Assembly: GCA_035486355.1 (NCBI GenBank)
Contig: DATHNE010000108.1
Span: 1-11,331, forward strand
DNA length: 11,331 nt
Direction of reading: 5' to 3'
DNA from: Palsa-883 sp035486355
GTDB taxonomy: Bacteria; Pseudomonadota; Alphaproteobacteria; Acetobacterales; Acetobacteraceae
Shown here: positions 1 through 6,678 of the stretch, in pieces
How positions within the stretch are numbered: the stretch's first letter is position 1
How the letters are laid out: every line of letters begins with the position of its first letter
The notes under the pieces: generated by a model
Database searches by the model: none
The model's input: the letters and a program-made list of their open reading frames with translations, nothing else
What the model was told of the DNA's origin: nothing
Made by a program: the position numbers and the translations under genes

Positions 1-617
1 TCGTCCAGCATGCGCTGCACTTCCAGCCCCATCGCCGCCTGCAGCCGGTTCGCGACATAGCCCTGCACCATCTGCTTGAACACGACGGGCACCTTGCCCA
101 TAGCCTTCACCATGTCGCGGACGGTCGCGATCGCGGCAGGATCGGTCTGTGCGCCGGGACAAAGATCGACCAGGTCGCACAGATAGGGCGGCGTGTACCA
201 ATGCGCGATGATCGTCCGCTTCTGCAAACCGTCAGGCACCAGCGGGAAAATGTCGAGATTGCTGGTGTTGCTTGCCAGAATCGCGTCGGCGTCCATCGAC
301 CCCTCAAGCTGGGCATACAGCGTCCGCTTGGCATCCGGCCGCTCGACGATCGCTTCCACCACGACCTTCGCGCCGGCAACGGTGTCCGCCAGCGACGGAA
401 TGCAGCGCACCGCCTGCGACAGGCGCTGGCGGTTCCATGACGCATCGGCCTCTCCTGCTTCGGCCAACGTTGCAAGCGCCGTCGCCATCAGGCCCGGCGC
501 GCGTTCCAGAGTTTCGGCGTTGCTGTCGGTCAGCCGCACCTGGTGTCCACCCAGCGCGAATACCAAAGCGAGGGCGTGACCCATCAGGCCCGCGCCCACC
601 ACGGCGACTTCGGTCAT
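1..617 (-). CDS. 3-hydroxyacyl-CoA dehydrogenase family protein (partial, C-terminus off the left edge)
   Basis: NAD-dependent oxidation of a 3-hydroxyacyl-CoA, or a related 3-hydroxy acid, in the cytoplasm is the family role. The 205 visible residues start with the Rossmann motif VVGAGLMG (residues 6-13). They continue with the VVEAIVER segment (86-93), SNTSN (116-120), the catalytic-His region AHWYTPP (138-144, His139) and QGYVANRLQ (185-193), which opens the C-terminal helical domain. The end of that domain lies beyond base 1. The start ATG at 617 overlaps the stop of the upstream GST gene as ATGA, so the two are probably translationally coupled. One oddity: aligned by eye to mitochondrial HAD, the Glu of the His-Glu dyad is Asp here (Asp151) and the Asn after His is Thr, so the substrate may not be an ordinary fatty acyl-CoA. 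Family certain; substrate unknown. Confidence 0.9.
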   Translation of the reverse strand, partial: MTEVAVVGAGLMGHALALVFALGGHQVRLTDSNAETLERAPGLMATALATLAEAGEADASWNRQRLSQAVRCIPSLADTVAGAKVVVEAIVERPDAKRTLYAQLEGSMDADAILASNTSNLDIFPLVPDGLQKRTIIAHWYTPPYLCDLVDLCPGAQTDPAAIATVRDMVKAMGKVPVVFKQMVQGYVANRLQAAMGLEVQRMLD

Positions 618-1363
618 GGATTCACCTGTTGCGTTGCGCGGCCATCCGGACCGCTGCGGTCCATGGGATAGAGCGGAAAGCGATCGCCAAGCGCGTCGAA
701 CAGCGCCACCATGCGCGCACGCCAGTCACGCAGCGATGCCGTCTTGCCCGTATCGGACAGCACATCGCGCGGACTGCCGACACGCGCCCACTGGAACACT
801 GAGAAGACGACGTAATCGACATAAGCCGGCGCATCACCTCCCAGGAACGATTGCTCCGACAATGTGCGCTCCAGCGGCGTGCAGGCGGCGATGAAAGCCG
901 GCATAGCATCATCGCGGCTGGCATTGTATTCTTCCAGCATCATCCCCAATTGGGCTTCTCGCGAACGGCGGAAGTACGCCCGGTCGCCGGGATCGATGCA
1001 CCAGATGAAATCCGCATAGATCTGCCGCCGCATCGCTGCGCCGAGCGTGGTGTCGGACCAGATATTCACCAGCCGCGTGGCACCACGGCCGGCCGCACCT
1101 CCGAACAGCGACGGGCGGTCGGGGAAGCGATCTTCCAAATGGCACGCGATCGCCCAGCTATCGTGCACCACCAGCCCATCATGTTCGATGATCGGCACCA
1201 GGTCCTGGCCACTCAGGCCGCGGATGCGATCCACATCCGCGAAGCGAGTCGGCAGCACGTCCGGATCGAGCCCCTTATGCGCCAACGCATAGCGTATCCG
1301 CCACGAGAACGGACTGATGCGCCGCCCATCCAAGCCAACACGCTCATGGAAGATCAGACCCAT
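614..1363 (-). CDS. Glutathione S-transferase, LigE-like (beta-etherase type)
   Basis: Cytoplasmic glutathione-dependent enzyme of 249 residues. The N-terminal thioredoxin-like domain carries ISPFSWR (residues 16-22), LVPIIE with the cis-proline (55-60) and the glutathione-contacting HDSWAIACHLE (67-77). The all-helical C-terminal domain includes DRAYFRRSREAQLG and LGGDAPAYVDYVVF. By memory, these blocks resemble Sphingobium LigE (ISPYVWR, VPVI, DSWVIAEYL, LGGDQPNFADY), which cleaves beta-aryl ethers of lignin dimers; that comparison was not computed. The start at 1363 was chosen because homology begins just after it and GAAGAG lies upstream. An ATG at 1432 would add 23 unlikely residues and overlap the preceding gene. 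It sits second in the operon, 47 bases after the ThDP enzyme. GST family is secure; etherase activity is inference. Confidence 0.85.
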   Translation of the reverse strand: MGLIFHERVGLDGRRISPFSWRIRYALAHKGLDPDVLPTRFADVDRIRGLSGQDLVPIIEHDGLVVHDSWAIACHLEDRFPDRPSLFGGAAGRGATRLVNIWSDTTLGAAMRRQIYADFIWCIDPGDRAYFRRSREAQLGMMLEEYNASRDDAMPAFIAACTPLERTLSEQSFLGGDAPAYVDYVVFSVFQWARVGSPRDVLSDTGKTASLRDWRARMVALFDALGDRFPLYPMDRSGPDGRATQQVNP

Positions 1364-1410
1364 TGGCGCATACTCTTCATCGCGCGGTCTCCTTGGGTGT
1401 TCGCTTGCGA

Positions 1411-3102
1411 TCACGCTGCTACCGGCAGCCACGGTTCCGGTGCGCGGCAGTCGATATCGGTCGCGACATCGACCACCACCGTTTCATCGGACGCCAGCGC
1501 CTCCTGCAACGCCGGCGCGATCTGCGACGGTTGCTCCACCCGAATGCCACGCAAACCAAAGACGCGTGCCACATCGGCGAAGTTGGTCGGTCCGAAGCGT
1601 ACCAGCTCGCGCACGTCACCCGGCTTGTTGCCTTGCTGGCGCTGGATATTCGGCCAACCCTGGCCGAACCCGGAGTTGTTGTTGATCACCAGCACGACGG
1701 CAATGCCGCGGCGCCGCGCCGTCTCCAATTCGGTGAGGTGATAGTAGATCGCACCGTCACCGGACCAGCAGATCACCTTGCGCTTCCCCGCGGCACACTT
1801 CGCACCAAGCGCCGCCGGGAACGACCAGCCAAGCGATCCGGCCGCGCGCAGATACGTCTGGCCGGTGCCGTTCAGTTCGATCAACGTGCTGGTCCAGATG
1901 CCGGAATAGCCGGTGTCAGCGACGAGGATACCATCCTCTGGCAACGCCCGGGTGATCTCGGCACACAGCCGATCGGGAAAAATCGGCACGGCGTTGTTGG
2001 CCAGCAGCGGTTCGCGTGCCTCCCGCCACGCCGCGACAATGCCGGCGGCACGGTCGGCGAACGCCGTGTCGCGTGCGGGCTTCCCAAGTGCCGTCAGCAA
2101 CTTCGCGAGCGTCGCCTTGGGATCGCCCATCAGCCCGAGTGTGTTCGGATAGGTTCGGCCCAGTTCCAGCGGATCGATATCGATCTGCACGCAAGTTGTC
2201 GTCATCGCCGGAATGCGCCAAGTGTGCGTGACCTGGTCGCCGGTGTGACAGCCGATAAACAATACCATGTCGGCCTCGTGCACGATCTGGTTCGCCGGCG
2301 GCGCGCCGTAATTGCCGACGCAGCCGATTGATAGCCGGTCCCGCGTCGGGATCGTTCCGCGCGCGCCCAGCGACGTGCCGATCGGTGCCGCCAGAGCACG
2401 TCCCAGCGCCAGCAATTCGGGCCCGGCCTGCGACGCGGTAACCCCTGCACCGGCGACAATCGCCAGTCGCTTGGAACCACGCAGCGCGGCGGCGGCACGT
2501 TCGATCTCGTCATCGGCCGGCGTCGGACGAAACGGCGGCATGCGCAATTGGAAGGCCGGGTCGGTGCTCGCGGGCTCGGGGACCGTGCCGGTCTCGATCA
2601 CCTCGCCCTGCAGCCCGTTCAAATCGAGATGCACCGGCCGCGGCGAACCGGTCATCGAAGCCCGCCACGCTTGACGAAGCAGCCGAGGGAGGTCTGCTGC
2701 CGCGTCCACCTCGGCACTGAACTTGGTCACCGCCGAAAACAACGGATGGTGCGGAATCTCCTGATAGGCGTTGCGATGTTGGTGCGCCGGCACCTTCCGG
2801 CCGGTGAAGGCGATGACCGGACTGCGGCCCAGATACGGGTCCTGCAGTCCGGATGCCAGGTTCGCCGCGCCGACCGATTGCGCGAAGCAGATGCCCGGAC
2901 GGCCGGCGATGCGCGCATAACCGTCGGCCATATAGGCAACCGCCTTCTCGCTGTGTCCCAGCACGCGCTGCACGCCCAGCGTGCCCAGTTCTATCAGCGT
3001 GCGGCGGATCACCGCGTCGATGAAGAACACATGCGAGGTGCCGTTGGCGGCCAGGCTGCGCGCCAGCCACTCGGCGCCGGTGAGTTGTTCGGCGGCGCTC
3101 AT
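1411..3102 (-). CDS. ThDP-dependent enzyme, acetolactate synthase-like
   Basis: A 563-residue protein with the usual three-domain layout. The PYR domain contains HSEKAVAYMADGYAR (residues 50-64), and Glu52 is at the position of the ThDP-activating glutamate. A central domain follows (about 195-345, with KRLAIVAGAGVT). The PP domain has the ThDP/Mg motif from GDG (448-450) to NNN (474-476). Length fits acetolactate synthase, benzoylformate decarboxylase and benzaldehyde lyase-type enzymes, which make or break C-C bonds next to a carbonyl. I cannot tell decarboxylase from lyase or ligase. The start at 3102 was chosen for the GGAGGA eight bases upstream; an earlier ATG at 3207 would add a poor leader. 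It heads the operon with the GST and hydroxyacyl-CoA dehydrogenase, pointing to a catabolic role rather than branched-chain amino acid synthesis. No small regulatory subunit is next to it. Confidence 0.88.
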   Translation of the reverse strand: MSAAEQLTGAEWLARSLAANGTSHVFFIDAVIRRTLIELGTLGVQRVLGHSEKAVAYMADGYARIAGRPGICFAQSVGAANLASGLQDPYLGRSPVIAFTGRKVPAHQHRNAYQEIPHHPLFSAVTKFSAEVDAAADLPRLLRQAWRASMTGSPRPVHLDLNGLQGEVIETGTVPEPASTDPAFQLRMPPFRPTPADDEIERAAAALRGSKRLAIVAGAGVTASQAGPELLALGRALAAPIGTSLGARGTIPTRDRLSIGCVGNYGAPPANQIVHEADMVLFIGCHTGDQVTHTWRIPAMTTTCVQIDIDPLELGRTYPNTLGLMGDPKATLAKLLTALGKPARDTAFADRAAGIVAAWREAREPLLANNAVPIFPDRLCAEITRALPEDGILVADTGYSGIWTSTLIELNGTGQTYLRAAGSLGWSFPAALGAKCAAGKRKVICWSGDGAIYYHLTELETARRRGIAVVLVINNNSGFGQGWPNIQRQQGNKPGDVRELVRFGPTNFADVARVFGLRGIRVEQPSQIAPALQEALASDETVVVDVATDIDCRAPEPWLPVAA

Positions 3103-3131
3103 GTCCCGTTTCCTCCGTCGGTTCGGAGGTG

Positions 3132-3159
3132 AGTTTAGGGCCGCCACGCCCAGCGGCAA
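3132..3159 (-). promoter_or_regulatory. Candidate sigma70-type promoter for the ThDP-GST-HAD operon
   Basis: On the minus strand, TTGCCG (3159-3154) and TAAACT (3137-3132) are 16 bases apart, each matching four of six consensus bases. This would give a short leader of about 20 bases before the ATG at 3102. Predicted by eye only. Confidence 0.4.
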
Positions 3160-3172
3160 ACAGCCGAGGCCA

Positions 3173-3196
3173 CGGGGGACGCAATGGGTTCCCCCG
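3173..3196. repeat. GC-rich inverted repeat in the divergent intergenic region
   Basis: CGGGGGA (3173-3179) and TCCCCCG (3190-3196) form a perfect 7-bp stem with a 10-base loop. It lies between two outward-facing promoter candidates and has no T-run, so it is more likely an operator or a DNA structure than a terminator. Confidence 0.5.
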
Positions 3197-3202
3197 CGCA
3201 GC

Positions 3203-3212
3203 GGCAATTGCC
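3203..3212. promoter_or_regulatory. Perfect 10-bp palindrome overlapping a -35 box (possible operator)
   Basis: GGCAATTGCC is self-complementary over its whole length. It covers most of the predicted plus-strand -35 element (3208-3213). A repressor site is plausible, but no known consensus is matched. Confidence 0.3.
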
Positions 3213-3235
3213 TTGATGTATGCCTGCGTCATAAT
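3208..3235 (+). promoter_or_regulatory. Candidate sigma70-type promoter for the DUF805 gene
   Basis: TTGCCT (3208-3213) and CATAAT (3230-3235) are spaced by 16 bases; the -10 matches five of six consensus bases. The start codon at 3308 is about 65 bases downstream of the expected transcription start. Predicted by eye only. Confidence 0.4.
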
Positions 3236-3307
3236 GTCGAAGCCGGTTCGCCAGGGCGCGCCGGACCATCCGGCCGGCGTCAGGCGGCCTCAGCGGAGAA
3301 GATCGCT

Positions 3308-3652
3308 ATGGGATTGGGCGAAGCCGTAGGCACGTGCTTTTCGAAATACGCGACGTTCACCGGCCGGGTGACCCGCGCGGAATATTGGTACTGGGTATTG
3401 TTCTGTTCCCTCGCCGGCACCATCTTCATGCTCATCGAGGTCGTGATTTCGGATAGCGCCGGCTCTGTCCTGGGGTGGCTGTTCGACCTGGCAACCATCG
3501 TGCCGACGATCGCCGTCACCGCACGCCGCCTGCACGACATCGATCGCAGCGGTTGGTGGCAGTTGCTGGCCTTCATCCCGATCATAGGTTGGGTTATCCT
3601 GTTGGTCTGGTTCAGTCAGGATGGTACGCGCGGCAGCAACCGGTTCGGATGA
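3308..3652 (+). CDS. DUF805 family inner membrane protein
   Basis: A 114-residue membrane protein with the DUF805 signature. It has FTGRVTRAEYWYWV near the N-terminus (residues 17-30), the cytoplasmic TARRLHDIDRSGWW (71-84) and the C-terminal GTRGSNRFG (106-114). About three membrane segments are visible (near 28-47, 54-71 and 85-103). The family is common in bacteria (E. coli YhaH/YhaI type), and its biochemical role is not established to my knowledge. The start ATG at 3308 has GGAGAAG six bases upstream; longer upstream extensions in this frame run through the intergenic DNA and lack family similarity. It is transcribed away from the ThDP operon and followed by a small gene 45 bases downstream. 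Confidence 0.88.
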   Translation: MGLGEAVGTCFSKYATFTGRVTRAEYWYWVLFCSLAGTIFMLIEVVISDSAGSVLGWLFDLATIVPTIAVTARRLHDIDRSGWWQLLAFIPIIGWVILLVWFSQDGTRGSNRFG

Positions 3653-3697
3653 CCCCAACGCCGCCAACATATGCGACTGTACAGCCGGGAGGCCGCT

Positions 3698-3946
3698 ATG
3701 CCATCGACACCGAGCCTGCCAATGCTGCAATTCCTGACCTGGGTTGCCAATCGGCGTCGCACCCACAGCGACGTCATTGACGCGTGGCAAAGCTCCTGTC
3801 CTCGCCTCTCGGTCTGGGAGGATGCCATGATCGACGGCTACGTGCAGTTCGCTGGCGACGTAGCTCGCAGCGTGGTGCTGACGCCGTTGGGCCACGCCGT
3901 GCTCCATGCGCACGCACCGGTAGCAACGAAGCTGGCTGCCGACTGA
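3698..3946 (+). CDS. Small conserved-looking protein, possibly winged-helix-like
   Basis: An 82-residue protein with no membrane segment or signal peptide. It has the look of a folded domain: LQFLTWVANRRRTHSDVIDAW (10-30) resembles the first helices of a winged-helix fold, and VVLTPLGHAVLHA (59-71) resembles the wing and last helix seen at the end of MarR/PadR-type domains (LTPxGxxxL). This is pattern recognition, not a family match. The start at 3698 was chosen for GGGAGG six bases upstream; an in-frame ATG at 3671 lacks a site. It follows the DUF805 gene by 45 bases and ends 11 bases before the convergent enoyl-CoA hydratase. It could be a small regulator or an uncharacterised cytoplasmic protein. 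Confidence 0.65.
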   Translation: MPSTPSLPMLQFLTWVANRRRTHSDVIDAWQSSCPRLSVWEDAMIDGYVQFAGDVARSVVLTPLGHAVLHAHAPVATKLAAD

Positions 3947-3957
3947 ACCGCGTTTCC

Positions 3958-4737
3958 TCAGCGTTTGCGCTGCCGCTGGTGGTCGAGGAACCGCTGCATC
4001 AAACCGCGCGGCTCGTCGGTCTCCCACGCCGAGGCGAAGCAGTCGATGCCGCGCTGAATAGCGGCGCCGACCGGCAAGGTTTCCCAATCACTGATCAGGC
4101 TTTTCTGCAATCGGATCGCTCGCGGACCGGATGCCAGGATGCCCGACAACGCCCGTTCCACCGCGGCGTTCAACTGCGCAGCCGGCACCACATCCTCCAC
4201 CAGGCCCCAGGACAACGCGGTGGCCGCGTCGATCGTTTCACCGGTGAGCAACAGGCGCCGCGTGCGTCCCCAGCCGATCAATCCGGGCAACAACGCCGCT
4301 TCAACCACGGAAGGTACGCCGACGCGGACCTCCGGCATGCCGAATCGTGCGTCGCTGCTGGCGATACGCAGGTCGCACGCGGCGGCGATTTCCAATCCGG
4401 CGCCAAGCACCCAGCCTTGAATGCAGGCGATCGCTGGCACCGGCAACCGGCGAAACACGTCGCAACTGCGATGCACCAGCGTGATGAATGCTCGCGCCGA
4501 GGTCGCGTCCAGACCCGCCATCTCGCCGATATCGGCACCACCTATGAAGGCTTTTATGCCGGCACCGCGCAGCACCACGGCACGCAGCGCGGACCCCTTT
4601 GCCAGCCGTTCTACCGCCGCAATCAGCGCCGTCATCATGTCCCGGTGCAGCGTGTTGAGTTTCGGTGCGTTCTCAATCGTCACCCAAGCCACGCCACGCG
4701 CGTCCTGCCGCACGCTCACCCAGTTTGCCTGGCTCAT
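3958..4737 (-). CDS. Enoyl-CoA hydratase/isomerase (crotonase superfamily)
   Basis: A 259-residue cytoplasmic enzyme of normal length for the family, which typically adds water to an alpha,beta-unsaturated acyl-CoA. The oxyanion-hole segments FIGGADIGEM (residues 64-73) and GWVLGAGLEIAAACD (108-122) are present. Both acid residues used by hydratases are in place: Glu116 in GAGLE and Glu136 in MPEVRVG, matching Glu144 and Glu164 of rat crotonase. A typical tail follows, with LLTGETIDAATALSWGLV (163-180). The start at 4737 has AAGGA eight bases upstream; the frame stays open further upstream, but that part runs into the divergent promoter region. It is monocistronic here, convergent with the small gene ending at 3946 and divergent from the TRAP cluster. 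Hydratase is likelier than isomerase because both Glu are kept; the acyl substrate is unknown. Confidence 0.9.
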   Translation of the reverse strand: MSQANWVSVRQDARGVAWVTIENAPKLNTLHRDMMTALIAAVERLAKGSALRAVVLRGAGIKAFIGGADIGEMAGLDATSARAFITLVHRSCDVFRRLPVPAIACIQGWVLGAGLEIAAACDLRIASSDARFGMPEVRVGVPSVVEAALLPGLIGWGRTRRLLLTGETIDAATALSWGLVEDVVPAAQLNAAVERALSGILASGPRAIRLQKSLISDWETLPVGAAIQRGIDCFASAWETDEPRGLMQRFLDHQRQRKR

Positions 4738-4760
4738 CACCCCGATCCTTCCGCTGCCGG

Positions 4761-4789
4761 TTGCGTTGCCCGTCGTGCCTACCCATACT
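4761..4789 (+). promoter_or_regulatory. Weak candidate promoter ahead of the TRAP cluster
   Basis: TTGCGT (4761-4766) and CATACT (4784-4789) are 17 bases apart in the 101-base divergent gap between the hydratase and the small membrane gene. The match is weak (three and four of six), but it is the best pair seen there. Confidence 0.22.
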
Positions 4790-4838
4790 GCGCCCGTCGT
4801 CGAGCCGCACCCCCATGGCATCGCAACAAGGCAATCGC

Positions 4839-4988
4839 ATGATGAGGCCACTACAACCGCCGCCATCCTGGTACCGGCGATTCTGGTATGCAGAGCAATC
4901 CCCGCTCGACAGGCTGGTGGATCGGGTACTGATTTTCGCTATCGCGGTCCTCGCATTGCTGGCCGGCATCACTTTCCTGGACCACTGA
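4839..4988 (+). CDS. Small single-span membrane protein upstream of the TRAP transporter
   Basis: A 49-residue reading frame starting at ATG 4839 (ATG 4842 is also possible) with AAGG upstream. The N-terminal half is proline-, aromatic- and arginine-rich (PPPSWYRRFWY, residues 7-17). It is followed by a charged stretch (SPLDRLVDR, 21-29) and one clear membrane helix (VLIFAIAVLALLAGITFL, 30-47), ending in a short DH tail. The positive-inside rule suggests the N-terminus is cytoplasmic. It lies 70 bases before dctP on the same strand, so co-transcription is likely. I recognise no family. It might be a TRAP-associated microprotein or an unrelated small membrane protein. Coding is supported by the sharp amphipathic-to-hydrophobic layout, not by homology. 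Confidence 0.5.
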   Translation: MMRPLQPPPSWYRRFWYAEQSPLDRLVDRVLIFAIAVLALLAGITFLDH

Positions 4989-5013
4989 TCGTTACAACAC
5001 ATGGACGCCGCCG

Positions 5014-5025
5014 AACCACCTGGTT
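5014..5025. promoter_or_regulatory. Interrupted palindrome upstream of dctP (possible operator)
   Basis: AACCA and TGGTT form a 5-bp inverted repeat around a two-base centre, 33 bases before the dctP start codon. Short enough to occur by chance. Confidence 0.2.
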
Positions 5026-5058
5026 AGGCTGCGACCCACAAAAGGGGGGATTCACCAA

Positions 5059-6069
5059 ATGGCACTGACACGCTCGCAATTTATCAAACTTGGCGCGGCA
5101 GCCGCAACGGCTGCCATTGCTGTCGGGCACCGGGCGAAGGCCGCCGACGCAAAGCATTACAGCTTCGGTTATGACCAGCCACATACCACAGGCTATGGCA
5201 TTGGTGCCGACATCTTCGCGGCGAAACTGGCGGAGCTCAGCCAGGGAACCATGCTCATTGACCAGTTCCCCGGTGCGCAGCTCGGCCAGGAACCGCAGAT
5301 GTTGCAGAAGATCCGCACCGGCGACATCGATTTCATCTTCAGCGCCTCAGCCAACGCCGCGACGCTATCCCCGCAATCGGGCGTGCTGTCGATCCATTAT
5401 CTGTTCCACTCCGAGGCGCACCTGGTGCGTGCCGTCGCTACACCCGCACTTGTGGATGCGGTGCGCGCGATGTTCGACGATACGGTGAAGGACGCACATT
5501 GCCTCACGTTGCTGACGCTTGGGCTGCGAAACCTCTATGGCAAGAAAGAGGTGCATGCGATCGCCGACGTTAAAAACCTGAAGATCCGCGTGCAGGCGAC
5601 GCCCACCGAAGACGCCATGTTCCCGGCCTATGGCGCGCAGACCGTGCATATGCCGTTTGGCTCGGTCTATACCAGCCTGCAGACCGGCGTCATCGACATG
5701 GCCGAGAACGGCGTGAACGTCTATGACAGCAACAAGCACTACGAAGTCGCGCCAGTCATGTCGATGACGGAACACGAGGCAAACTGCAATCTGCTGTGGT
5801 GCAGCGGCAAGATGTGGGACTCGCTGTCATCGGAGCAACAGGGTTGGGTGCGCGAGGCGGCGATCGAGGTCGCCACCAAGGAACCGGCCCAGGCCATCGA
5901 ACTGGAGCATAGGTCGCGCGCCAAGCTGGAGAAGATGGGCGTGAAGTTCGTGGCGGATGTGGACAAGTCCGGCTTCATCAAGGTGGCCGAACCGTTGCAG
6001 GAAAAGATCGCCAGCGACCTTGGTCCGCACGCGACGAAGATCCTGATGCTCAGCCGGTCGATTGCGTAG
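5059..6069 (+). CDS. dctP: TRAP transporter solute-binding protein, DctP family
   Basis: Periplasmic binding protein of 336 residues that captures the substrate, usually a carboxylate, and delivers it to the membrane subunits. A signal peptide is clear: a TRSQFIKLG n-region, an alanine-rich core and a likely cut after AKA (residue 28). Family landmarks follow: PGAQLGQEPQMLQKIRTGDID (71-91), LKIRVQATP (174-182), in which Arg177 is the arginine that binds the substrate carboxylate in most family members, and SLQTGVIDMAENG (206-218). The start at 5059 has a GGGGGGA ribosome site nine bases upstream. The n-region looks like a twin-arginine motif with the second Arg changed to Ser. dctQ follows after a 57-base gap containing a strong hairpin. 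Substrate cannot be read, but an organic acid is likely. Confidence 0.95.
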   Translation: MALTRSQFIKLGAAAATAAIAVGHRAKAADAKHYSFGYDQPHTTGYGIGADIFAAKLAELSQGTMLIDQFPGAQLGQEPQMLQKIRTGDIDFIFSASANAATLSPQSGVLSIHYLFHSEAHLVRAVATPALVDAVRAMFDDTVKDAHCLTLLTLGLRNLYGKKEVHAIADVKNLKIRVQATPTEDAMFPAYGAQTVHMPFGSVYTSLQTGVIDMAENGVNVYDSNKHYEVAPVMSMTEHEANCNLLWCSGKMWDSLSSEQQGWVREAAIEVATKEPAQAIELEHRSRAKLEKMGVKFVADVDKSGFIKVAEPLQEKIASDLGPHATKILMLSRSIA

Positions 6070-6086
6070 GGTTCAATCGTCGATGC

Positions 6087-6113
6087 CTCCCCTTCTCACT
6101 GAGGGAAGGGGAG
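6087..6113 (+). promoter_or_regulatory. Intercistronic hairpin between dctP and dctQ
   Basis: CTCCCCTTC (6087-6095) pairs with GAAGGGGAG (6105-6113). The stem can extend by a G-U and a G-C pair to 11 bp with a five-base loop. It starts 17 bases after the dctP stop. No T-run follows, so it is probably an mRNA-stabilising or partial-attenuation element giving more binding protein than permease. Its 3' arm is the purine-rich AAGGGGAG, a potential ribosome site for dctQ. Confidence 0.65.
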
Positions 6114-6126
6114 AACGGGGCTGTTG

Positions 6127-6678
6127 ATGAACTCCCAACCGTCCATCGTCCTCGCCACAGACCGCCACCTGAAATGGCGCGCCCTCGATTGGCTGGAGCA
6201 CACACTGATGCTGTTATGCGGCATCTGCCTGGCCGGCTTCACGCTCTCCACCCTGATCGACGTCGTCACCCGCGAGAGCGGCCATCCGCTGCTGTTCTTG
6301 CAGGAAGTGACCTCGGCTTTCTTCGTATACGGCATCTTCGTCGGCAGCGCCGTGGCGACAAGGCGAAACGATCATCTGTTCCTCTCCGCCATTACCGAAA
6401 AGATGACCGGCACCACCCGCCGTTTCTTCGAGGTATTCAACCGCGCTGTCGTCCTGATGGTCGGCGTCTGCATGGTGGTGTTCGGCTGGCAGAATTTCCT
6501 GACAGGGTTTGGCAGCTTCCGCATGCCATCGATGCTGCCGATCGCCTATCTGTACATCGTCATCCCGCTCTGCGGTGTGCTTGTCGCGGTGTTCAGCGCG
6601 GAGCAAATCGTGAACGGTCTGCGCAACGGGTTTACCACGCCGGTCGGTGACGGCGTGCTGCGGGATACCGGCCTATGA
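6127..6678 (+). CDS. dctQ: TRAP transporter small permease, DctQ family
   Basis: A 183-residue inner membrane protein, the small subunit that pairs with DctM to form the TRAP membrane complex. Four membrane segments are visible, near residues 26-46, 53-76, 101-122 and 136-157. Between TM2 and TM3 there is a charged loop with TRRNDHLFLSAITEKM, where the DctQ family typically carries a conserved basic/acidic/His stretch. The start was taken as ATG 6127, six bases after GGGG. A TTG at 6124 directly before it is possible and would sit ten bases after GGGGAG. The stop overlaps the dctM start as ATGA (6675-6678), implying coupled translation. Confidence 0.92.
   Translation: MNSQPSIVLATDRHLKWRALDWLEHTLMLLCGICLAGFTLSTLIDVVTRESGHPLLFLQEVTSAFFVYGIFVGSAVATRRNDHLFLSAITEKMTGTTRRFFEVFNRAVVLMVGVCMVVFGWQNFLTGFGSFRMPSMLPIAYLYIVIPLCGVLVAVFSAEQIVNGLRNGFTTPVGDGVLRDTGL

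Noticed and set aside
1363..2331. Long plus-strand open frame opposite the ThDP enzyme and GST
   Set aside because: It is antisense to two well-supported genes, its translation is arginine- and histidine-rich without domain features, and it arises from codon bias in GC-rich DNA.
3290..4087. Long minus-strand open frame opposite the DUF805 and small genes
   Set aside because: It covers three genes on both strands, has low-complexity Arg/Ala content and no ribosome site. The DUF805 signature on the other strand is decisive.
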